The notes below the pieces were generated by a model that made no database searches, was not told the origin of the DNA, and worked only from the letters and a program-made list of their open reading frames with translations. Of a DNA stretch of 64,000 nucleotides, positions 57,379-64,000 are shown piece by piece. The stretch spans positions 40,041 through 104,040 of the forward strand of contig OMXE01000013.1 of NCBI GenBank assembly GCA_900314935.1. Reading direction: 5' to 3'. The stretch's first letter is position 1. Each line of letters starts with the position of its first letter. Position numbers and translations under genes: made by a program. The stretch is from an uncultured Prevotella sp. GTDB taxonomy: Bacteria > Bacteroidota > Bacteroidia > Bacteroidales > Bacteroidaceae.

Positions 57379-60258
57379 ATGAGGAAGAAGACACTGATAA
57401 TACTGGTCCTGTTCGCCATCGTTGGGATGATGGCGAACAGGGTTTATGGTTTCTATGGAAGCAGTAGATTCAATGGCTTCTATAGTACTCATGACGTTGA
57501 CACCACAGATATCGTTGATACCACTGATATCATAGATATCGTTGAAGTTGCTGATGCTGTCGATTCCATCAGCGATATTCCCGATACCCTCGCCATGGAT
57601 TCTTTACAGCTGGCCATCTACCGTCACAACAAGGCTGTGGATGACTCTATCAGTGCTGACAGTCTGAACAAGATGCGGAAGAACGCCATTGAGGCCCCAA
57701 TCCATTATACGGCCAAGGATTCGCTGATCTATGATGCCACTTCGAAGACCGCTCACCTTTTTGGTGAAGCTCACGTGGAGTATCAGATCATGGATCTCCA
57801 GAGCGACAAGATCTACATGAGTCTTGACAGTAATCTGGTGCATGCCACACCTTCCTATGCTGATTCTACGATGACCGAACTGGTAGGTAAGCCGGTGTTC
57901 AAGATGGGGCCTGACACTTATGAGAACGATACCATCTCGTTCAATATCAAGACGAAGAAAGGTTTTATCAAGGACGTCTATACAGAGCAGGAAGACGGAT
58001 TCCTGTTTAGTAAACACGCCAAGCGCGATTCCACTGGTGTGCTCTATCTGGAGAAAGGACGTTATACAACCTGCGATGCAGATCATCCTGACTTCTATAT
58101 CGCCCTGTCGAGAGCCAAGGTGCGTCCTAATAAGGATGTGGTGTTCGGACCTGCCTATCTGGTGGTGTGCGACGTGCCCCTACCTTTGGCTATTCCTTAT
58201 GGCTTCTTCCCCTTTACCAAGAGCTATAGCAGTGGTTTCATCATGCCTACCTACGGTGATGAGAGTTCACGCGGATTCTATCTGCGCGATGGTGGCTACT
58301 ACCTCGCTCTGAGCGATAAGTGGGATTTGAAACTGTTGGGAGAGATTTATACCAAAGGCTCATGGGGTCTGAGTGCTGCCAGTAACTATCGCAAGCGCTA
58401 TAGATACTCAGGCAGTTTCTACGTCAGTTATCAGGATACGAAGAATGGTGATAAGGGGATGCCCGACTTCTCGGAGCAGGAGAGCTTCAAGATCCAATGG
58501 AGTCATCGTCAGGATCCCAAGGCAAATCCGTTCCGAACGGTTACGGCCAGCGTGAATTTCTCCACATCGAGCTACGAAAGGAATAACTTATCGAGCCTGT
58601 ATAATCCGCAGGCAATGACGCAGACTACACGTACTTCTTCAGTTTCATTGAACACCACATTCTCGAGTATTGGAATGTCGCTCTTCGGAACCATGAACCT
58701 GGAACAAAACATGCGCGATACGACCATCACTCTGTCCTTGCCCGACTTGAATATCACAGTGTCTCAGTTCTATCCGTTCAAACGGAAGAAGGCCGTGGGA
58801 GATGCACGGTGGTATGAGAAGATCTCCCTGAGCTACACTGGAGAGATTGTCAACCGCATCAATACCAAGGAAAGTCAACTGCTGCATTCGAGTCTGGTTA
58901 AGGACTGGAAGAACGGTTTCAACCATAATATCCCCATACAGGCTAATTTCACCTTGTTTGATGCCATTACCCTGAATCCCTCGTTCAACTTCACCGACCG
59001 AATGTACACCAACCGTGTGGAGAAGTCATGGGACGAGGTGCACCAGAGGGAGGTGTGTGACACCACCTACGGCTTCTATAATGCCTATAACTGGAACGTA
59101 AGAGTGTCAGCATCCACGAAAATGTACGGTTTCTACCAACCTTGGCAAAAGTTGTTCGGTAGTAAGGTAGGACTTATCCGTCACGTGGTGACACCAACGA
59201 TATCATTTAACTACACCCCTGATTTCGGTGCAGAACGTTACGGGTTCTGGAAGTCTTACCAAAAGACAGATGCGAACGGTAATGTCACGATGGTGCAGTA
59301 TACACCTTATGAAAATGGAATGTTTGGTTATCCTTCAAGGGGGAAGACGGGTAGTATTGGCTTCACGTTGCAGAATAACCTTGAGATGAAGATGCGGTCG
59401 GACAACGAGAAAGACTCAACGGGATACAAGAAGATTTTCCTGATAGACGACCTCACGCTGGATATGTCGTATAACATGGCTGCCAAGGAGCGACCATGGA
59501 GTGACTTAGGCTTTAAGCTACGTTTGAAACTTTCCAAGAACTACACCTTCAATGTGAACTCATCGTTCGCCACCTATGCGTACGAACTGGATGAAAACGG
59601 TCATCCCTATGTGGGAACCCATACGGAATATGGCTATGGACGTTTCGGCCGATTCCAGGGAATGACGCAGAACCTGTCGTTTACGCTTAGTCCTGAGACC
59701 TTCAAGAAGTGGATGGACAAGTTACGGGGCATCGGTCATAATAAAGACGATGACGATTCACTCGACGATGATGACGATGAAAATGAGGTGGAGACGAATA
59801 TCGACAAGGACTTGGAACGTGGTAAGCGCGGTGCGAAGAAATCGTCGGGAGGTAAGGCCGAGACGGATGCCGACGGCTATATGACATTCTCCTTGCCATG
59901 GTCTATCTCCGTGGGCTATGGTATCACCATGCGCGAGAATACCAGTGGCACCTTCAATACCAAGACCATGCGCTATCCGTATTCGTTCACGCAGAACCTG
60001 AACTTCAGTGGAAATGTGCGTATCAGTGACGGGTGGAATATATCGTTCTCCAGCGGTTACGACTTTGAGATGCATAAACTGAGTATGACAACAGCTTCGC
60101 TGTCGCGCGACCTCCATTGCTTCAACATGTCATGCTCGGTGGTGATTGCTCCCTATACCTCTTATAACTTCTCCTTCCGTTGTAATGCCGCCACGCTTAC
60201 CGATGCCTTGAAATACGATAAGCGCAGTGGATATACCAATGCCATACAGTGGTATTGA
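57379..60258 (+). CDS. lptD: LptD-like LPS-assembly outer-membrane protein
   Basis: 959 residues. Outer-membrane protein that inserts lipopolysaccharide into the outer leaflet. Signal peptide to about residue 25, an Asp/Thr-rich linker (DTTDIVDTTDIIDIVEVAD), an OstA/LptA-like domain (about 105-250; YTAKDSLIYDATSKTAHLFG; GRYTTCDADHPDFYIAL) and a large beta-barrel (PYGFFPFTKSYSSGFIMPTYG). Near residues 785-840 is a highly acidic segment (DDDDSLDDDDDENEVET) followed by a basic one; neither is usual for the barrel. -7 box TACTTTTG at 57333-57340. No LptE in the neighbourhood. Confidence 0.9.
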   Translation: MRKKTLIILVLFAIVGMMANRVYGFYGSSRFNGFYSTHDVDTTDIVDTTDIIDIVEVADAVDSISDIPDTLAMDSLQLAIYRHNKAVDDSISADSLNKMRKNAIEAPIHYTAKDSLIYDATSKTAHLFGEAHVEYQIMDLQSDKIYMSLDSNLVHATPSYADSTMTELVGKPVFKMGPDTYENDTISFNIKTKKGFIKDVYTEQEDGFLFSKHAKRDSTGVLYLEKGRYTTCDADHPDFYIALSRAKVRPNKDVVFGPAYLVVCDVPLPLAIPYGFFPFTKSYSSGFIMPTYGDESSRGFYLRDGGYYLALSDKWDLKLLGEIYTKGSWGLSAASNYRKRYRYSGSFYVSYQDTKNGDKGMPDFSEQESFKIQWSHRQDPKANPFRTVTASVNFSTSSYERNNLSSLYNPQAMTQTTRTSSVSLNTTFSSIGMSLFGTMNLEQNMRDTTITLSLPDLNITVSQFYPFKRKKAVGDARWYEKISLSYTGEIVNRINTKESQLLHSSLVKDWKNGFNHNIPIQANFTLFDAITLNPSFNFTDRMYTNRVEKSWDEVHQREVCDTTYGFYNAYNWNVRVSASTKMYGFYQPWQKLFGSKVGLIRHVVTPTISFNYTPDFGAERYGFWKSYQKTDANGNVTMVQYTPYENGMFGYPSRGKTGSIGFTLQNNLEMKMRSDNEKDSTGYKKIFLIDDLTLDMSYNMAAKERPWSDLGFKLRLKLSKNYTFNVNSSFATYAYELDENGHPYVGTHTEYGYGRFGRFQGMTQNLSFTLSPETFKKWMDKLRGIGHNKDDDDSLDDDDDENEVETNIDKDLERGKRGAKKSSGGKAETDADGYMTFSLPWSISVGYGITMRENTSGTFNTKTMRYPYSFTQNLNFSGNVRISDGWNISFSSGYDFEMHKLSMTTASLSRDLHCFNMSCSVVIAPYTSYNFSFRCNAATLTDALKYDKRSGYTNAIQWY

Positions 60259-60272
60259 TTTGAGGAATGTGG

Positions 60273-62531
60273 TTAAAGAGTGGAGATTAACTGCAGGTCT
60301 TCTTTCTCTCCTACAATCCAAAGAATATCACCTTTTTGGAAACGGTACAAGGGCTTTACTTGTGACAGGTTTTCCTTTCCTTCTTCGATACCTACAACCA
60401 TACAGTTATACTGATCACGGATTCCGCTTTCCTGTAAGGTCTTACCGATGAACGGACTGTTTCCGCTGATGATGATACTGCGCAGTTTCATTTCCCGTTT
60501 CTCCAGCTCATGATCCTCTTCCATTACCTCATCTTGAATAGCTTGTTGGAAGACAGCGAGCTGCTCATCGCTACCGATCACCTGTAGTACGTCACCAGGG
60601 AAGATGAGTGATTCCCCATCGGGGATATTCAGTCGGTGACTTGCCCTGAGGATACTGCTCACATGGATTCCGTAATTCTTTCCTAAGTTCAGTTGCTTCA
60701 AAGTCTTTCCCATCCAGAGCGAGTCGGCCGGAATCTCAAAGTCGGCTATATGGATATTCCTGTCAAGCAGCTTCCCCTCGTAGAGTGGACGCTTATGTCC
60801 ATGCACCTGAGCCTCGATATCACGTGAGCGGAGATTAAGGATGAACAACCGTTCCAGTCGGATGCTTCGTTTCTTGATCCAACGGGACAAGATGATGAAT
60901 ATGACGACAATAGAACCGATGGTAATCATCAAGGCATTACTGAAGCGGGTAAGATAGTTGCATATATAGAAGATGAAGGCCACGGCAATCACCAGTCGTA
61001 CCAGAATGGTAAAGAGCAGAGGAATACGGTTGATGTTGCTCTCTGCCCATAGCGCCTTGAACTCCTCACTGTGGTTCTTCTTCATGACCATGGCACGCAG
61101 GAAGGGAGAGATGAATAGCACGGTGAGCACGCCCGTGATGGCGTTCGCATACCAGTGCAGCTCCCATCCCGGTAACAGCTTTCTTGTGAAGGGTAGTACA
61201 AAGGTGAACATCAGGGCGATGGTGGCTGCCGACAGGATACTATAGATCAAGGTGTTCCTACCCATCTGTAGCAACAGTCGTTTCCATTTACTCTGCTCGG
61301 TGGTGTTCGGATGACTCATGGTGAGATGGTTCAGCGAGCGCACCCATTTCTGCGGCAGTCGTTTCTCCAGCTGGTTATACGCGGGTGTAGCCAACCTGAT
61401 CATGTAAGGAGTAAGGAAGGTCGTGATGACACTCACTGCTACTACGACAGGGTAGAGGAACTTTCCGATTACTCCTAACGACAGTCCTAAGGAGGCGATG
61501 ATAAATGAGAACTCACCGATCTGTGCCATGGAGAAGCCACATTTGATGGCCGACTTCATCGTCTCGCCGCCTAACATGAAGGCCAGGGAGCCGAAGATGG
61601 CCTGACCGATAAGAATCGTCAATACAAGGGTGATAATCGGCAGCGCATATTCCACCAGGATGTGCGGATCAACGAGCATACCCACCGACACGAAGAAGAT
61701 AGCCCCGAAGAGATTCTTCACCGGCTCCACCAGTCGGATAATCTTATCCGCCTCGATGGTCTCAGCCAGGATACTACCCATGACGAAGGCACCGAAAGCA
61801 CTGCTGAACCCCACCTTCGTGGAGAATACGGCCATGGCGCAACAAAGTCCTAACGACACGATCAACAGCACCTCGTTGTTCATCTGCTTCCGCATCCTGC
61901 GCAGGAACAGCGGAATAGCAAAGATACCCACCACGAACCACAGAATCAGGAAGAAGGTGATTTTGATGACCGCATCCAGCATCTGTCCTCCATCAGGATT
62001 GTTTCCGCTGGCGATGGCACTCAGCATCACCATCATGACGATGGCCAGGATGTCTTCGAGGATGAGCACGCTCATCACTCTGCCGGCAAACTGCTGCTGT
62101 CGCAACCCGAGGTCGTCGAACGCTTTATAGATAATCGTTGTGGAGCTCATGGCGAGCATACCGCCTAAGAAGATGCAGTCCATCTTCCCCCAACCGAAGA
62201 GATGCCCCATCACGATGCCGAGCATCATCATGCAGAAGATGATGGTCACAGTGGAGATGATAGGCGATGCCCCCATCTTCAGAATCTTCTTGAAAGAGAA
62301 ATCCAGTCCTAAGGAGAACAGCAGGAACATCACACCGATGTCGGCCCATGTATGTATATCCGCCTGGTCAACAACGGAAGCCACATAGGGCATGTGCGGA
62401 CTCACCAGGAATCCAGCCACCACATACCCCAGCACCAACGGTTGCTTGAGTCGTTTGAATACCAGCGTCACAATACCCGCCACCATCAGGATCAGCGCCA
62501 GGTCCTTGATCAGTGAATGTAGCTCTCCCAC
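60273..62531 (-). CDS. KefB-type cation/proton antiporter (CPA2) with C-terminal RCK domains
   Basis: 752 residues. Sodium/hydrogen exchanger domain (about 1-390, about 12 TM segments; catalytic ED in VLILEDILAIVMM, about residue 160; GEFSFIIASLGLS), further TM helices (about 430-550), and two RCK_C/TrkA-C ligand domains (about 600-665 and 690-752; LIFPGDVLQVIGSDEQL and RFQKGDILWIVGEKEDL). Exports K or Na for protons; gating ligand unknown. Start is a GTG at 62531, with no better ATG nearby. Convergent with lptD, 14 bp apart. Confidence 0.92.
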   Translation of the reverse strand: MGELHSLIKDLALILMVAGIVTLVFKRLKQPLVLGYVVAGFLVSPHMPYVASVVDQADIHTWADIGVMFLLFSLGLDFSFKKILKMGASPIISTVTIIFCMMMLGIVMGHLFGWGKMDCIFLGGMLAMSSTTIIYKAFDDLGLRQQQFAGRVMSVLILEDILAIVMMVMLSAIASGNNPDGGQMLDAVIKITFFLILWFVVGIFAIPLFLRRMRKQMNNEVLLIVSLGLCCAMAVFSTKVGFSSAFGAFVMGSILAETIEADKIIRLVEPVKNLFGAIFFVSVGMLVDPHILVEYALPIITLVLTILIGQAIFGSLAFMLGGETMKSAIKCGFSMAQIGEFSFIIASLGLSLGVIGKFLYPVVVAVSVITTFLTPYMIRLATPAYNQLEKRLPQKWVRSLNHLTMSHPNTTEQSKWKRLLLQMGRNTLIYSILSAATIALMFTFVLPFTRKLLPGWELHWYANAITGVLTVLFISPFLRAMVMKKNHSEEFKALWAESNINRIPLLFTILVRLVIAVAFIFYICNYLTRFSNALMITIGSIVVIFIILSRWIKKRSIRLERLFILNLRSRDIEAQVHGHKRPLYEGKLLDRNIHIADFEIPADSLWMGKTLKQLNLGKNYGIHVSSILRASHRLNIPDGESLIFPGDVLQVIGSDEQLAVFQQAIQDEVMEEDHELEKREMKLRSIIISGNSPFIGKTLQESGIRDQYNCMVVGIEEGKENLSQVKPLYRFQKGDILWIVGEKEDLQLISTL

Positions 62532-62539
62532 GTCAAAAC

Positions 62540-62586
62540 AATTGAAAATTGAAAATTGAAAATTGAAAATGGATAATTCTCAATTG
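62540..62586. repeat. AATTGAAAATT tandem repeat
   Basis: Four tandem AATTGAAA units plus TCAATTGACA, filling the gap between pepT and the antiporter gene. Same type as 19033-19080. Confidence 0.8.
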
Positions 62587-62589
62587 ACA

Positions 62590-63813
62590 TTAGTCATTAT
62601 AGCCTGCTGTGAGCTCGCAGATCTTCACGATGGTTTGCATGGCCTTCTCCATTACCTGCACGCTGATGAACTCGAACGGTCCGTGGAAGTTCACGCCACC
62701 GGCAAAGATGTTCGGACAAGGAAGACCCTTGAAAGAGAGCTGTGCACCGTCGGTACCGCCTCTGATGGGCTTCACCCGTGGCGGAACGTCACTTTCCTGC
62801 ATGGCTTTCAGTACGACATCAATCACGTGCATGTTCGGATCAATCTTCTCTTTCATGTTATAATACTGGTCCTTGATCTCTGTCGTCACCGTTCCCTCTC
62901 CGTATTTCTCGTTCATCTTATCGGCGCAGATCTGCACGAATCGTTTGCGGTCCTCGAACGTATCTCTGTCGTGATCGCGGATGATATAGCTCAGCTTAGC
63001 ATTCTCTGTACATGCCTCCATGCCCGTGATATGATAGAAACCCTCGTAGCCTTCCGTCTCCTCAGGAATCTCATTGGCAGGCAGCATCATGATGAACTCG
63101 GCAGCCAGTCTGCTGGCATTGATCATCTTTCCCTTGGCATAGCCCGGATGAACGCTCACGCCCTTGATCAGGATCTTCGCACTGGCAGCGTTGAAGTTCT
63201 CGAACTCCAGCTCGCCTAGGTCGCCGCCGTCGATGGTGTAAGCCCATTCACAGCCGAACTTCTCCACATCGAAATGATGTGCACCCATACCGATCTCCTC
63301 ATCGGGATTGAATCCCATACGGATATCGCCATGTGGAATCTCCTTATGGTCGCGCAGCCAGCACATAGCCTGTACAATCTCGGCGATACCAGCCTTGTCG
63401 TCAGCTCCTAACAGCGTTGTTCCGTCGGTCACAATCAGGTCCTCACCCACATGCTGCAGCAGTTCAGGGAACTTCTTCGGCGATGAGATAATACCCGGTG
63501 ACAGTTCGATATCACTGCCGTTGTAGTTACTCACGATACTGGGTTTGATGTCAGCACCACTGCAGTCGGGTGATGTGTCATAATGCGAGATAAAGCCAAT
63601 GGTTGGCACATCTTTCTTCGTGTTCGATTTCAGTGTGGCATAGATATATCCCATCTCGTCCATCTCCACGTCGGCAAAGCCTTCACGTTCCAACTCTTCT
63701 TTCAGGTATTTGGCAAATATCAGTTGCTTGGATGTACTGGGTACAGTTGTACTCTCTTCGCTCGACTGTGTGTCGAACTTCACGTAGTTTAAAAATCTTT
63801 CGGTAATAGTCAT
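62590..63813 (-). CDS. pepT: Peptidase T (tripeptide aminopeptidase)
   Basis: 407 residues from [11 protein letters not shown] (63813); ATG 63822 in frame is an alternative. M20-family zinc tripeptidase releasing N-terminal residues of tripeptides. Metal/catalytic motifs [10 protein letters not shown] (about residues 76-85), [10 protein letters not shown] (bridging Asp), [10 protein letters not shown] (catalytic Glu pair), and [13 protein letters not shown] (about residues 352-364). Promoter in a palindrome at 63842-63872. Another M20 peptidase (PepD) lies at the far left edge of the window. Confidence 0.95.
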   Translation of the reverse strand: MTITERFLNYVKFDTQSSEESTTVPSTSKQLIFAKYLKEELEREGFADVEMDEMGYIYATLKSNTKKDVPTIGFISHYDTSPDCSGADIKPSIVSNYNGSDIELSPGIISSPKKFPELLQHVGEDLIVTDGTTLLGADDKAGIAEIVQAMCWLRDHKEIPHGDIRMGFNPDEEIGMGAHHFDVEKFGCEWAYTIDGGDLGELEFENFNAASAKILIKGVSVHPGYAKGKMINASRLAAEFIMMLPANEIPEETEGYEGFYHITGMEACTENAKLSYIIRDHDRDTFEDRKRFVQICADKMNEKYGEGTVTTEIKDQYYNMKEKIDPNMHVIDVVLKAMQESDVPPRVKPIRGGTDGAQLSFKGLPCPNIFAGGVNFHGPFEFISVQVMEKAMQTIVKICELTAGYND

Positions 63814-63839
63814 GTTTATCATGATTAATTGTTTGCGGT

Positions 63840-63930
63840 TACAAAGATACGAATAAGCGAGTACAATACAAAATAAATGGGGATTTATTTTTATTGTCGA
63901 GCGAAAGTATCTTCGGCGCAGCCAGAGTTA
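63840..63930. repeat. Promoter-bearing palindrome
   Basis: Same family as 1815-1985: ACAAAGATACGAATAAGCGA, A/T-rich stem, TGTCGAGCGAAAGTATCTTC and the outer tail GGCGCAGCCAGAGTTAC, which matches the inverse tail at 51768-51790. Confidence 0.85.
63842..63872 (-). promoter_or_regulatory. Promoter of pepT within palindrome
   Basis: Minus strand TTTG (63869-63872), 19 bp, TATCTTTG (63842-63849); about 28 nt to 63813. Confidence 0.7.
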
Positions 63931-63931
63931 C

Positions 63932-63939
63932 TATGTTTG
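63932..63939 (+). promoter_or_regulatory. Possible -7 box for a gene beyond the right edge
   Basis: TATGTTTG at 63932-63939, plus strand, no gene visible before the window ends. A GGGGGCT/AGCCCCC hairpin lies at 63982-63998. Confidence 0.3.
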
Positions 63940-64000
63940 CAGACGCTAACAGTTGATTTTGACTATCCGAACACCGCTCTCGGGGGCTGCGAGCCCCCTG

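Noticed and set aside
1-64000. tRNA, rRNA or known riboswitches
   Set aside because: None recognised by eye on either strand; a covariance-model scan would be needed to exclude small ones.

Overview
The window is a chromosomal stretch of a Bacteroidota bacterium, most likely a Prevotella-type (Prevotellaceae) anaerobe. Support: many genes are preceded by the Bacteroidota promoter form (TTTG, 19-20 bp, TAnnTTTG) and few have a clear Shine-Dalgarno site; the gene families are typical (menaquinone genes, long NusB, TGS-fused nucleoside kinase, YbbR-like protein, TonB-dependent receptor, LptD, GH43 with CBM6, secreted proteins with a Por/T9SS-like tail). No rRNA or tRNA gene was recognised. Species-level identity cannot be read from the sequence.

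Layout. 1-7.8 kb: edge of a dipeptidase gene, a four-helix-bundle protein gene between inverted GC-rich repeats, a membrane flippase-like protein and an adaptor/RND/TolC efflux operon. 7.8-12.2 kb: ksgA, PAP2 phosphatase, free-Met-sulfoxide reductase, frr, rsgA. 12.2-18 kb: repeat-rich accessory region with a 340-bp palindrome, a PIN toxin-antitoxin pair, a dockerin/cohesin-like secreted pair with a small peptide gene, an Rpn-type nuclease, a small membrane protein and an RHH protein. 18-27.5 kb: SPFH protein, mnmA, HAD phosphatase, pgi, gpsA, a DUF559 nuclease gene inside inverted repeats, lysS, GH43. 27.5-36.8 kb: menaquinone genes menI-menF, menD (inverted), nucleoside kinase, menB-menC, a cation efflux gene, menE. 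36.8-46.2 kb: DASS transporter, mutY, aroB, large TonB receptor, purN, hslR, pth, rplY. 46.3-53.9 kb: nusB-yajC-ybbR-coaE operon, a membrane AraC-type regulator, Ca/Na antiporter, queuosine genes. 54-64 kb: a lipoprotein, a carboxylase/decarboxylase-like protein, HD hydrolase, LptD, KefB-type antiporter, pepT.

The outstanding feature is a set of small palindromic repeats threaded through this ordinary gene content. Their arms are short tandem repeats (GTGGAGT, GGAAGGA, GGGGAGGG or GGTGGCGC types) that contain no stop codon in any frame. They sit in frame inside ksgA, rsgA, menF, menC, menE, tolC and an HD hydrolase gene, and they supply the C-terminal residues of mnmA, a HAD phosphatase gene, lysS and others. 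The ksgA and menF copies are the same element in opposite orientation. Elements with different arms share a core (GAGAATA...CTGAGATACAG...GCATATCTC). Two larger loops carry genes: a four-helix-bundle (IVS/S23-type) gene whose arm-loop junctions also read GAGAATA, and a DUF559 nuclease gene inside a different arm type. A second palindrome family carries complete promoters and sits directly upstream of at least six genes. A third dispersed 22-mer flanks menD as a perfect inverted repeat and may explain why menD is inverted relative to the rest of its pathway.

Functions and homologies are from family knowledge and motif reading by eye; no searches were run.
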